Shown: positions 11,405-22,259 of the stretch, in pieces | Layout: each line of letters begins with the position of its first letter | How positions within the stretch are numbered: the first letter of the stretch is position 1 | Source of the DNA: Eutypa lata | Lineage: Eukaryota; Ascomycota; Sordariomycetes; Xylariales; Diatrypaceae | Assembly: GCA_022661535.1 (NCBI GenBank) | Contig: JAKULF010000009.1 | Coordinates: forward strand, 868,001 to 932,000 | Direction: 5' to 3' | Length of the DNA stretch: 64,000 nt | The notes under the pieces: model-generated | What the model was told of the DNA's origin: nothing | What the model saw: the letters and a program-made list of their open reading frames with translations, nothing else | Database searches by the model: none | Program-made: the position numbers and the translations under genes

Positions 11405-13044
11405 CTAAATAATCCCTCCGTCCTTTCCTTCATAGAATGATGTAAGTTCCAGGACTATAAGATCAGATTCTTCAAATGATGATGCCAGCCATTGACAGAG
11501 CCGCTTTTGTTGTCTTGCTTTTTGTGGTTCCACTCCAAGCTGCCCCAGCCCAGGTATTCCGTACTCAGTGTCATTGAGATCACGCCTAGTTTTATCAAGG
11601 ATTAGGTTTGGACATCTGGATGATTCTCTCGAAGCATCGAGAAAAAGCTTGAAGGAAAAAGACTTTCGTATATTAGGTGGCATGAGGGCCAGGACTGGGG
11701 CAATAGACGATGATCTTTCAGCTTCGTAACATCTTCGTACAAACGTCTTGAAACCAATCACGTATCCATTGAAATAGCACCAAGTGGCACCCGAGATCTG
11801 TCCAGTCGAAAGTTTGCATGTGGGTCTCACGTTTCCTTGCCACTTATGATACTTCCGCCTTCGCTTAGACCTTCCAGGGGAGAAACTGAAGGCGAGGCCC
11901 AGACGTAGAGGAAAGACTGAGCTCTGATTCAATCGCCAAGCTGTGCCGAATTTGGCAGGTGCAGTGAAAACGTGCAACTGACTAAGAACGGGATGTTGAA
12001 AAATCAACTGTTCAGCCAATTGATCCTCGAGCTGAGATCTAGTCCAGTATGTCCCTGCAAAGTTAGGGGCAGTATTCCCCAAACGAAAGTTGAACAACTG
12101 CTGGATCGTGTACACCCGGTCCTCGTCGCGTTTAGTAGTGCGATTCTTAGCATTAAGATAGGCCGCACAGAAGTTGTGGGAACCCATTGCAGATATACCC
12201 GACCTGTCCATAGCAGCGAGAATGATTTTCCAAGCGCGTAGTGCAGGATCTGAGATATATAGGTTAAATTGCCTCATCTCATGTACAACATGATCAGATC
12301 TCCAAGGACAAACTTCTCACTTTGAGGATCTCTGCCTTCTACTCCGTTTGCTCTCATTCCTTCCCCAGAAAGAAACACAGCGTCTCCTGGAAGAAATGCT
12401 TCTTGGAGAGTCCATAACGAAGTAAACCACGGGTCAGACATGAATATCTCCAACATCTGGCAGGCATGCTGGATATGAAGCTCAAAAGTGGAATGTTCCA
12501 ATAGCACCGGTTGATGAAAGTCTTGGCGAAGATCTTTTACGGCAGAATGTATCCTGCGCATTTGCGAAGTTGGAATGGAACTTATCCAAGCAAACGTTCA
12601 CGTGGCTCTTGAGAATATACCTACTTGACGACCTCTCTCGGAATTAGAAGTCGGGTGACCCTGGGTTTGGTTAAGACAAGCGACATCTACCCGGACAAAC
12701 TCAACGTCGGGTTCTAACACCATAGAGTCGATGGGATATTGACGACGAATTACGTGCAAAAATTGCGCCGTTGTAAAATGGTTGGGATCAATTCTTGGAA
12801 TATTCCACGGAACTTGCTTGACAGGAATACTTTCCACTTCTAACCCTTCCTTGACGGGAGTATCGGCAAGCTCCCAACGGCCCCAAGTGTAGGTAAGGAT
12901 GTTGTATGCTGGCTTCACGGCATTGCCGTACCTATTCCCAGGCTGCCAGTTGTATGATGTCAATGTCGGGACATGAAGAAGGCGTCGAGGCCAGGAATCA
13001 AGTTGCAGTTCATCATTCGCGACTTGAGATGACACGGAACTCAT
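11405..13044 (-). pseudogene. Family-B HET gene with a premature stop and a frameshift
   Basis: The ATG at 13044-13042 starts a frame with SWPRRLLHVPTLTS, YNILTYTWGRW and FVRVDVACLNQ. An in-frame TGA at 12600-12598 interrupts it inside the HET domain, just before TFAWISS. The same frame then resumes through DPWFTSLWTLQEAFL. A frameshift of one lost base (or two gained) lies at about 12295-12322, where the sequence jumps into the frame containing VVHEMRQF and EDRVYTIQQLF, ending with TAG at 11407-11405. The C-terminus stops at a V-L-E-L-T segment and lacks the R-I-G-I-C-x-W end motif of its relatives, so it is probably also 3'-truncated. Two independent lesions make sequencing error alone less likely than for the 9261 gene. 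It converges with that gene, 231 bp apart. Confidence 0.85.
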
Positions 13045-13171
13045 ACTCTCATTTTTAGCCCAAGGAGGTACAACAGAAGTGGAAAGAAAATATTATTGTG
13101 TCGCTTTTCGAAAGGATTCCTTAGAAAAAGGCGTCTTAAAGAGGCGAGTAAATGTCGCTGCTTGTTGCGCC

Positions 13172-13384
13172 TTAATATTGTCTTAGCGGGGGTATTGCGA
13201 GCGCAGGCGGCGCATTCTGCAGGAGGAACTCCACGGTCTCGAGTCGCCGGTTGTCGATAGCGCGTGTAAAGGCTTCGTGCACGAGAGGTGTGTCGTTCGC
13301 CGGAAGGGACGGATGGAGTTGCTTTACTAGTTCAACGTTGCCGTTCACACAAGCGTTCAGAAAGTTGGACCGAGTTTCTGCCAT
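13172..13384 (-). pseudogene. Ankyrin-like N-terminal fragment (70 aa) at the RIP-block edge
   Basis: The ATG at 13384-13382 opens a 70-residue frame. Two ankyrin-like helices are visible: N-A-C-V-N-G-N-V-E-L-V-K-Q-L (about residues 9-22) and A-I-D-N-R-R-L-E-T-V-E-F-L-L (about 41-54), resembling parts of ankyrin repeats. Normal fungal ankyrin proteins have many more repeats, so this is most likely the surviving N-terminus of a larger gene. The start codon lies about 40 bp from the beginning of the RIP block at about 13.42 kb. No donor splice site was evident at the end. It could be a short genuine gene; the ankyrin call rests on helix patterns only. Confidence 0.4.
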
Positions 13385-16300
13385 GATGCACGCGTGCGCT
13401 GTACAAGCTAAGAAGAAGATTATTTAAAATGATATTAATGCGATTAAAAAAACATATCTTAAAAATGAATTTTTTAATACGTTTCTTAAAAAACTTACTT
13501 AATTTAATTATATACGTTATAACCTTTTATAATTTAAATAAAATAAAATATAAAATATATATATTTATAATATAATATAATACGTAAATAATTAATAAAG
13601 AATTTAATTAATCGTTAAAATATAAAAGAATTTAATTTTATATAAATTTTAAAAATTATTTTTTAAATTTTTAAATTAATAAAATTTTATTTTATAAATT
13701 TTAATTTATTAAATAAATTTAAAATATTTATTTAAAATATTAAAAATTTAATAATTAATAATAATAAAATTATATAAATTAATTAAATTAATAAAATTTA
13801 ATTATAAATTTTATAATAAATTTTAAATTTTAAAAATTTAATTTTATTAATTTAATTAATTTATAATTAATTAAATAAATAATAAAAATAAAATTTTTAA
13901 TTATATTAATTTAAATATTTTTAAATAATTATTTATATATAATTTTAAATTATTATTATAAATCATAAAAACGTATATATAAAAGTTTTTTTATAAAATA
14001 AAATAAATTTTTTAATATTATTTAATTTTTTTAAAAATTTATTATTTTTTATAATTATATTTATTTATTATTTATTTATTATTATTTTAATTTTATTATT
14101 ATTTAATTATTTAATTATATATTATAATATTATTTTTTTATTAAAAATAATTATTTTAAAAGTTATATATTTTATACGATTTTATTTTTTTATTTAATTA
14201 TTAAATAAATTATAAATTTTAATTTTATAAAAGTTTTTTTATTAAAATATAAATAATTTAATAATAAATATTAAAATATATATTTAATTTAATATTAAAA
14301 TATTAAAAAAATATAAAATTTTTTTTATAAATATTATAATATATAAATTATAAAAATAATTATTAAAAAAATAATTTTTATTATAAATAAATATATAATT
14401 TATTATTTATTTATTATTTATATTATTTTTAATAATAAATTAAATAATTTAATTTAATTAAATTAAAATATTTATATTAATTATATTAAAATTAATACTT
14501 AATTATTTAAATTTAATAAATTATTAATTATTAATTATTAAAAAAAATATTATAATTATATTTATAAAATAATTTAATAATAAATTATAATTTAATAATA
14601 AATTATAATTAAATAATAAATTTTAATTTTTTTTAATTTAAAAATATTTATAAAAATTTAAAAAAATAATAACGAAAAATTATAATTTAAACGTTATTAA
14701 ATAAATTAATAATTTTATTTAAAAAAATATTACGAAAATTTTATTATTTTATTTTAAATAATAAAGTTTTTTAATAATTTATTAACGTTTTAAAACTTTA
14801 ATAATTTTATTATAATTAAATATTTACGTTTTAAATATATAATAAAATAAATAATTTATTAAAAGTTTAATAAAAAAATTAAAATAATTATAAATATTTT
14901 AAAATTAATTTTTTATAATATTAATAATAATTTTATTTACGTTAAATATTTTATAAAAATAATTAAATTTTAAATTTTTTTTTAAAATTAATAAGCTTTT
15001 TAAAATTAAATAATATTATTTTTCGTTAAAATAATTTTATAATAATTATTATTAAAATTTTTTTTAAATTTTTAAAATTTATATTTATATATTAAATTAT
15101 TAATTTAATTTATTATAAAATTATTATATAATAATAAAAATAATTATTTAAACTTTTTAAATTATAATAAAAATTATATTATTAATATTTATTAATAATA
15201 AAAAAATTATTATTATTTAATTATAATATATTATAAAAAAATAATAATTATATATAAATATTAAAAAGTTATTAAAATTATATCGTAATAAATATATCGT
15301 TATTATATAATTAATAAAAAAGTTATTATAAAAAGAATTTAATTAAAAATATTTTTAATAAATATTAATTTATATAAAATAAATATAATTAATAAATAAA
15401 TATTATTATAATTTATTTAAAATAATATTTAAAAATTAAATAATTATTATAATAAATAAATATTTAATAATTATAAAAAATCTTTAAAGAATTTATTTTA
15501 TTTATATATAAATAATTTAAAAGTTTTAATTATTATATTTTTTTTATTAATTAATTTTTTATTTTAATTTTTTAAAAATATAAAATTACGTAATATATTT
15601 TTTTTATTTAATTCGTAATAAATATATAAATTTTTTAACTTTTTTTTAATTATTTTATATAATAAAAAAAATTTATTTATATAAATAAAAAGTTTAATAT
15701 TATATTATAAATCGTAAAAATATATATATAAATCTTATTTTATAAAATGAAAATATTAAATTAAAAAATTTAAAATTAAACTTTTTTTAAAATAAAATAA
15801 TTTTAAATAAAAAAAATAAATATTTTATTATTATTTAAATTTTTAATAATTTATTATATTTTTAAATTAAATTTTTTTATTTATATATTATATATATAAT
15901 TTATTATTTTTTAAATTTTATTATTATTTAATTATTTAATTATATATTATAATAATAATTATTATTATATAATTATTATAAATATTTATATATAATTATA
16001 AATTAATTATAAAATTAATTTATAAATTTATTAATTAAAAATTATAAAAGATTAAATTTAAATAATTTATAAATTTTAAAAAATATATTAAATAAAAATT
16101 AATTAATTATAAAAAAAAAATTTTTATTAATTTTTATTATTTTTATTAATTGTAAATTATATAAAATTAATTTTTTTTTAAATTTAATAATAATTTAAAA
16201 AAAATAAAAAATAAAAATAAAATAATATATAAAATAAAATAAAATTATATATAATGCATATTATTTAAAATTTAATATAAATACTTAATTATTTTCTAAA

Positions 16301-16420
16301 GCTTAATAATTTCATTAATATTAATTATTACGAGTATTTTAATAATTATTAATAATATTAAGCTTAAAGTAATTTAACGATAATAAAACGCGAGGTATTT
16401 TATTATAAGTTGTTTTAAAT

Positions 16421-16515
16421 TTTAAGCCGCCGTATATATATTTTATATTACGTTAATATATTAAGTTTTAATTAATTAAATCTTTAGGATTTTTCGCGAG
16501 TTACGACGGCTTAAA
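16421..16515 (+). repeat. 95-bp palindrome-ended segment, copy A (RIP-mutated)
   Basis: Begins TTTAAGCCGCCGTA and ends with the near-complement. It is 95 bp, the same length as the copies at 54932, 56787 and 60129. Relative to the reverse complement of the GC-normal copy at 54932-55026, nearly all differences are C to T or G to A. Confidence 0.8.
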
Positions 16516-16914
16516 CTTACTTGGTAATTTTTACTTTTTAAAATGTTATAAAATAACGCATTATAATATAAAATAATTCGTAATAAATTTAAAATATACT
16601 CGATAAGTTTAAAACTTTATATACGTTAAATTTATAAGTTAATATATAATTTAAAATTTTCATTATTTTTTTAAGCTTAAAATAAAGCTATACGAATTAA
16701 AATCGATAAATTACCTTATAAAAATTACTTTATAAAAATTACTTTATAAACGCGTTTAAATACGCTTTTTATATATATGTTATTATTATTATTTTAATTA
16801 AAAAAATTATAATATATAAAGCTTTTATTATATTAAATTACATTTATATAGCTTTTTTATAAATAATTAAAATTATAATAATAATAATAATAAAATACGA
16901 TTAAAAAAAACTTT

Positions 16915-17098
16915 AAAACTTATAAATTTATAAACTTATAAACTTATAAACCTTTAAACTTTTAAACTTTTAAATTTATTTATAAAATAACTTATAAATT
17001 TATAAAATAATTTATAAACTTATAATTTTATAAAGTAATTTATAACTTATAAATTTATAAACTTATAAATTTATAAATTTATAAACTTATAAATTCGA
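16915..17098 (+). repeat. AT-rich minisatellite
   Basis: Irregular tandem repetition of CTTATAAA/TTTATAAA words. Equivalent arrays of other lengths sit at the same place in the repeat copies at 56163-56400 and 60612-60735. Confidence 0.7.
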
Positions 17099-17123
17099 AT
17101 TAAATTACTATTTATTCGAACGG

Positions 17124-17260
17124 TTACTTAATTCGCATATTATTACTACCACTTTAATTAAAAAAATCATAACGCTCCGGGCTTCTTTTATATAATATTA
17201 CCCTTGAACGGCCCTTTCCGAAATGATTAAGGTGGTAATAATAATATGCGAACCAAGTAA
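17124..17260. repeat. MITE-like inverted repeat inside copy A
   Basis: The ends at 17124-17160 and 17225-17260 are nearly perfect inverted repeats of about 35 bp (outer words ttacttaattcgcatatt and aatatgcgaaccaagtaa), giving a 137-bp fold-back. Related, more RIP-mutated fold-backs occur at 55971-56160 and 60743-60936, and probably at about 54485-54660. No coding capacity. It may be a small non-autonomous element nested in the unit or a built-in secondary structure. Confidence 0.7.
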
Positions 17261-17605
17261 CTTGTCACGGTACCAAAGATTAGTTTAAAGCTATGATCAC
17301 GGCCCTACAACGTCGTATATAAGCCGGCGGAACGGCACCTGTAACTTAGACTTTCTCTCTTTCTTTCCTTGTGCAACAACAATATATTCATTTGCCATAT
17401 AAGGTTGTTCGGTGCTGTGACATAACCGTCCGGACAAATAACTTACGTAAGCTTGTCCGAACGCCCTTCTCTTCGGTATGCCACAACCACTTATCGCATC
17501 GTTAAAATCATAACGCTCCGGGCTTCTACCATACAATGTTACCCTTAAACGGCCCTTTGCGAAATGATCAAAGCTATGTTGATAATATGCTAACCATAAA
17601 GGCAT
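17163..17605 (+). repeat. Direct repeat pair of about 100 bp
   Basis: The segments 17163-17260 and 17508-17605 are direct repeats sharing cataacgctccgggcttc and then acggccctt separated by similar spacing. The spacer contains inverted words ccggacaa/ttgtccg near 17430-17460. The 109-codon minus-strand frame across 17297-17626 lies inside this repeat and is not taken as a gene. Confidence 0.55.
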
Positions 17606-18043
17606 CCGGACAAGATATTCCAACATCTACAGGTTTCCGAACTTCAAATTAAGGCGAACTACTTTCCTTTAAGTTTATAATAATAATATATATATATTTA
17701 TAATCCTTATTCAATTTCGCATTTAATGGTATATTTAATTTTTTAATATATATTTTGGTTAATTAATTATTAAGTAAAACGTAAAAAAAATCAAAATCGA
17801 TTTGTATAAAAAAAAGGGCGTTTTCAACATCTACAAAGTCAAAAATCACCAAATTGAAAATTTGTAGGTATTTTTCCGTATTAGACTTAATAAATACGTA
17901 AGGTACAGTCGACGAAAAAAGGCCTAATGTATAAGGTAAATTACAAGAGCCACTAACATCGTCAATTATACGAGCTTAATGCAATAGGGCCCTCGCTACC
18001 CCAGTCTTTCAACAATACCCACCGGGATCCACCGGGGATCGGG

Positions 18044-19818
18044 AACTGGCCCCGGCGTCTTCTCCACGTCCCTACCATGACTTCCCTCGAATGGCAGCCT
18101 GGGAACCTCTACGGGCGCCACCGTGAGCCGGAGTACAACGCCATCTCGTACACATGGGGACGCTGGTGGTTGGACACCTCCGGCGTCCACGAGCAGCAGC
18201 AGCAGCAGCAGCGAGTGGGGGAAGGGTCTTCCTCATCGAGTGAGATTCACGGGATCGTCATCCACAACGTGAAGTGGGACATCCCCCCCATCAGCCCAGA
18301 TCACTTCACAGTAGAGGAGTTTCGGACTGCCCTTCGCCGGGCCGCAGGCCGATTCTACCCCAGGTCCGACGGAGGGGACGGGGAGTTTCTTTGGCTCGAC
18401 GTGGCGTGCATCGATCAGAGACGAGGTAGCGAAGATGGTGCGCTCGAAGTGGGAAGACAAGCTGCCATATTTCGAGGCGCCGATGAAGTCTGTGTTTGGC
18501 TTAGCAGGAGTAGTTTTGAGAGCCTATCTGTGATTGCTACTAGCATTTCTGCCAGTTCGATGAGTGAGTCCATTCTGGTATAGGCATCGCATGTATGTCA
18601 TGAAGGAGAGTTAACAGTACTAGAACTATTCACGTCAAGTATCCATAGCACAACTATCTCACCCGATAGTGAAAGGATCGAAAGAATAGCGGTAGTGCAA
18701 AACTTAGATGCGCGTCTCAAAAAGCTTTTCTGGGACCCGTGGTTTACTTCCCTCTGGACGCTCCAGGAGTCATACTTGCGACAGAACGCGGTGCTACTTT
18801 CACGCGAGGCGCAACCCCTCAACCAAGACTGTCTGGGCGGCCTGCGGGAGCTCATCAGCTTCTGCGAGAACCTCAGCTCCTACTGCGCCAAAGTCCTCGC
18901 CGTCCTGGGTTCGCCAGACGCAAGAGAACCATCCCCGTACTGTATATGACAGCGCTCAACGCTCTATACAAGACCGTGCACTCGCGGGGGCTGCCCGCAC
19001 TCTACTCGAACAACCCGCTGGCAGCCTACTGCGCCGCCGGCCGCCGCGAGGCCACCGACCCGTCCGACTACGTCTACAAGATCCAGCAGATCTTCCACTA
19101 CCGCCTCAGCCGCTCCGAGGAGGGTCTTGACCCCTGCACCGCGGGCGATGACCACGGCTGCCGCCGGAGCCTCGAAGCCCAGCTCGGGGCCCGGCTGGCC
19201 TCTTCGTGGTGGTGGAAGCTTGACAGCCTCCGCGGCATCCGCGCCGACACTCTCTCAGCCGATAAGGGGGTTGCAGTGGGTGTTTTTAAAGGCCGCATGT
19301 GTCGGTATACGACGCTGCAGGGTCTATGGAGTAAGATAGTTGGCCCCCGAGACACAGACGACAGCAGCAACGCTCGCACGCGAGCTTCGGCGCCGGATAC
19401 CTTTCACCACATCGGCCTCGACGTCAAGTACGGTGGTATCGAGGATGTGTTGGATTCGGATGAACCGCTAATATACCGTACCCAGGGTCATGCTCGTGAC
19501 ATCCATCCGGGGGATGAGCAACAAGCTCTAGCGTCGTGGCTATCGAGACACTACGGAGACTGCCTTAGGGTCCTCTTGCTAGGCAAGATCATTGATGACG
19601 TGGAAAGCAGAACTTTCGAAGTGGAGACGTTCAACGTTGGACTTCTTCTGGTACAGGGTAATGAAGAGGAGGTAAATTCTAGCAGCACCTTCGAGCGGAT
19701 TGGCTTTTGCTACTGGAGGTGTGACCCATTGCCGTCAGGGATGGAAGATGTCCAGCCCATTCTGGCTGCTTTGGATACACATCAGCCGTGGGAGGACATG
19801 GAGGGTTGCTTCGTATAG
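18044..19818 (+). pseudogene. Family-B HET gene: no start codon, nonsense, frameshift, internal deletion
   Basis: Homology begins in frame at 18044 with NWPRRLLHVPTMTS. The frame is open back to 17957, yet no ATG precedes 18077, which lies inside the signature motif. An ATA at 17984 sits where the start of relatives would fall. HET motifs follow: YNAISYTWGRW, a run of six or seven Gln codons, FLWLDVACIDQ, GRQAAIF, then an in-frame TAG at 18581-18583, after which the same frame resumes through DPWFTSLWTLQESYL. A frameshift at about 18900-18945 moves coding into the frame ending at 19818 with FERIGFCYWRCD. Relative to the 9261 gene, about 35 residues are missing after the L-A-S-S-W segment near 19205. 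The TAG could be explained by one RIP-type C-to-T change. The upstream end abuts terminal-repeat copy A. Confidence 0.82.
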
Positions 19819-20291
19819 TAGGACAGTGTTATATTCTTACTTAATATGAAACTTCTATCGCTCACGGACCCCTTTCTATTTAGCTATTCACGATACCTGC
19901 ATGTTCTTTGCGACTGAAAAATATCATCATCCGAACAAGGACTCCAAGTCATGCCATACATATGGAGTTCCGGAGGCGATATCAATAGCTTCCCTCTCCT
20001 GCATCCCAAGCAATACAGGTGTTGGGACATCTCAAAGGCCCTTCGTTTCACTCCACTCGCAAGCTCGCTGCATGTAAACGACGGCATTGTAGGTGGTGGG
20101 AGCTGCATCAGGTGTGTCACCAAAGCTCTCAAAGCTACATATATACAGATACATAAAACGCACTTTTTGATATTGCTAGACGTAACTAAGCGACTAGGTA
20201 TTGTCTCAAGTTGTCGTTGCCCCCCTGCCAACAACAACCCGTCCGGTCTCCTACATGTTAATTTAGTTGAGACCCCAGCTCAGCCGTCATA
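19819..20291. other. Convergent intergenic region
   Basis: 473 bp between the 3' ends of two convergent HET loci. A 157-codon plus-strand frame (19951-20424) crosses it, but its last 130 bp are antisense to the intact HET gene and it has no recognisable domain. Confidence 0.45.
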
Positions 20292-21857
20292 TTATCCAAG
20301 GATTAAGTTGCCCGGAAAGAATATTCTCTGGCTTCGAGATAAACCTTCAGCTCCGGATGGTAGTTTCCATATACAAATCCCTATTCGGACCCAGCGGAAT
20401 GATGAAGGATTTCCAATGGGATAGCAAATGATCCCTGCGTGCTTATTCACGACCCCACCGTACTCGAAGTCTTCCCATTTTCCGATCTGTAATACCTGAA
20501 GACAAGAATCATACTCCAACCCAAGTGGTTCGAAGAGGCTCTCGGGGATGCCTTGCCATGTATATAGTGAAGCTTGAGTGATGATAGGGAAGCTCGATAT
20601 GTTTCTACACGTACGGTCTAGTTGAATCCAGGGATAAGTCCCTTCAATATCCGCCCTTTGGTTTGCTTCAACATCTCGGCAAAATTTGAGCCACTGCTCA
20701 AATGGCGCTCGATGGCCCCGAAACGTGGCGATCCTCTCAATTGGCTCGAAAGAAATTGAACACAAATCGGTAGGATTCCTGATATTATATGCTCTAGTCG
20801 GAATACGAATTCCAGGATGCATGCACCAGCTTCGAAATGGTCGGCAATCTGCCATGTGGACGAACATTTGGGCTATAGTAGGGGAGGCGAGATTAATTGA
20901 CGACCCAAGTTCATCCTCCAAAGCTTCTAGCGTGAAGGTCTTATGAGGTACTCGGGCCGTTCCCAGGACAAAACCAAAGACCTGCATTATACCGTAAATG
21001 CGGTCATGCTGGTTACAAGCAGTTCGGTTTGTTGAGGCTGCGTATAGCTCAACAGCGTTGTTCTCATAAAGGCACAACGCTCCAACTTGCCTCATTATGT
21101 TCAGCATAGCTTCGACCAATGAAATTCTACTTGTGCTCAAGATGTGCTTGCAGTATGTCATCTCAAGTTGAAGTGCTTGATTGTTGGTATAACAAGCATA
21201 TAAGACTTCCTTGAGTCGAAGAGGTGTACTGTTTCCACCGTCGTTTTGAATTCTGAGAAAGTTTGCATCCCCCATGATTAGTGTCGCGTTTGTTCTCAGA
21301 AACGCTTCTTGTAGCGTCCAGGTTGAAGAAAACCATGGGTCGTCGAATATTCGGTTCATGCAAAGTAGTCGTCGTTCCAGCCAAATATCGCTATACAACT
21401 CGGCCCCATGGTTGCCAATGATGTACTCACTTAGAAGCTCCAGGGGAGTTCTGTGGAGCCAGATATATGCTTCCTCGGCTCCCCTGAAAATGGCGGCCTG
21501 ATGTCCGATCTCATCCATTTTGATAGCATAATCCTTTTGGTCGATACATGCTATATCTAGCCAGATGAAACGACACCCGCGAGCTGCACGTTGAACCGCT
21601 CGGGAAAATGCTTCGACGGTGAATGCTAAGGGGTCGATGACCGGGATCTCCCATGGCACGTTGTGAATCAGTAGCGATCTTCCCTTGGCCACTTCCCATC
21701 GACCCCAAGTATAGCTTAAAATATTGTAGGAAGGGCTGTGAAAGTCGCCATAGGTACAGTGGCCTGCTTTCTCAAGTGATGTCAATTTGTTCCCCTCAAC
21801 AAGCAGCAACCTACGTGGCCAATATCGCTCAGCCGTATGAGACCAATTAAAAGACAT
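20292..21857 (-). CDS. HET-domain protein, family B, intact (521 aa)
   Basis: The first in-frame ATG is at 21857-21855; the frame is open farther upstream only from a TTG. Residues 13-19 are WPRRLLL. HET domain about 44-185: YNILSYTWGRW (44-54), FIWLDIACIDQ (97-107), MDEIGHQAAIF (114-124), YIWL (131-134), DPWFSSTWTLQE (173-184). Downstream are the family-B blocks H-D-R-I-Y-G-I-M-Q-V-F-G and L-E-A-L-E-D-E-L-G, and a C-terminal VRIGICIW. A single exon without lesions, complete in all family motifs, so it is the best reference for judging its broken neighbours. It converges on the broken gene at 18044. The role in heterokaryon or non-self incompatibility is inferred from the domain. Confidence 0.92.
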   Translation of the reverse strand: MSFNWSHTAERYWPRRLLLVEGNKLTSLEKAGHCTYGDFHSPSYNILSYTWGRWEVAKGRSLLIHNVPWEIPVIDPLAFTVEAFSRAVQRAARGCRFIWLDIACIDQKDYAIKMDEIGHQAAIFRGAEEAYIWLHRTPLELLSEYIIGNHGAELYSDIWLERRLLCMNRIFDDPWFSSTWTLQEAFLRTNATLIMGDANFLRIQNDGGNSTPLRLKEVLYACYTNNQALQLEMTYCKHILSTSRISLVEAMLNIMRQVGALCLYENNAVELYAASTNRTACNQHDRIYGIMQVFGFVLGTARVPHKTFTLEALEDELGSSINLASPTIAQMFVHMADCRPFRSWCMHPGIRIPTRAYNIRNPTDLCSISFEPIERIATFRGHRAPFEQWLKFCRDVEANQRADIEGTYPWIQLDRTCRNISSFPIITQASLYTWQGIPESLFEPLGLEYDSCLQVLQIGKWEDFEYGGVVNKHAGIICYPIGNPSSFRWVRIGICIWKLPSGAEGLSRSQRIFFPGNLILG

Positions 21858-22259
21858 AGTCGAAGAGAGCTCTCGATGGAACGAGGTCACATTACTGAGC
21901 GCATGTGTCTTTAAGAACAACAATAGTCGTGGCGGACGTCCTCAACCGTACCAAGCGAGACGGAAGATGTAACGTGGCTATCTCGATCACAATTGTTCCC
22001 ATCAAGATCGTTATCTTTGCGAAGAGAGGGGAACTATGATCGTATATCCACTATTCGTGGCGGTGTCCGATTGATGGGGGGATATTTTTGGCAAATGGTG
22101 GATTATCTAGTGGTGGTCTAGGATACGGTGTTACTATTCGGAGGAGGAATAAACTTAGCTTAGACTTTAATACGGGTGACGATTTGCCTCATCACTCAGG
22201 CCTCTCGGCGTAAGGTGACTACGCCACTACAGATGCGGCGGGGCAGCTGCGCTGCGGTT
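21858..22259. other. Upstream region of the 20292-21857 HET gene, leading into RIP DNA
   Basis: About 400 bp of normal composition containing the presumed promoter. It changes abruptly to RIP-type DNA at about 22260. No ORF or motif is convincing. Confidence 0.5.

Larger units (their letters stand above)
13420..17120. repeat. RIP-mutated AT-rich block 1
   Basis: About 3.7 kb of nearly pure A/T. The few remaining cytosines are almost all in CpG or CpT; CpA and TpG are nearly absent, the pattern expected of RIP, which targets CpA. No gene-length frame survives. The right part (16380 onward) belongs to the terminal-repeat unit described separately. The segments at about 13960-14130 and 15705-15960 look like diverged direct repeats of each other, possibly long-terminal-repeat remnants, but this is weak. 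Confidence 0.85.
16380..17945 (+). repeat. Terminal-repeat unit, copy A (half RIP-mutated)
   Basis: This 1.5-kb unit has the same order of parts as the terminal inverted repeats of the 55.4-61.5 kb element: a 95-bp palindrome-ended segment (16421-16515), a hairpin-forming segment (about 16770-16900), a TTATAAACT-type minisatellite (16915-17098), an inverted-repeat segment (17124-17260), and an outer end at about 17815-17945. It has the same orientation as the copy at 60108-61453. The inner half is heavily RIP-mutated, whereas 17124-17945 has near-normal composition. The outer end lies about 100 bp from the first recognisable codon of the broken HET gene at 18044. Confidence 0.75.

Noticed and set aside
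12540..12625. Intron removing the TGA at 12598-12600
   Set aside because: A GTAGGT donor and CAG acceptor exist, but the removed segment encodes the conserved G-R-Q-x-G-I-F and F-A-W motifs found in all relatives.
17297..17626. 109-codon minus-strand frame
   Set aside because: It lies wholly inside terminal-repeat copy A, spans its internal direct repeat, and is not open in the homologous copies; no domain recognised.
19951..20424. 157-codon plus-strand frame
   Set aside because: Its 3' part is antisense to the intact HET gene at 20292-21857 and the remainder shows no protein features.
21858..21923. 22-residue N-terminal extension of the 20292-21857 HET protein
   Set aside because: It also depends on a TTG start; the ATG at 21857 gives the family-typical distance to the WPRRLL motif.
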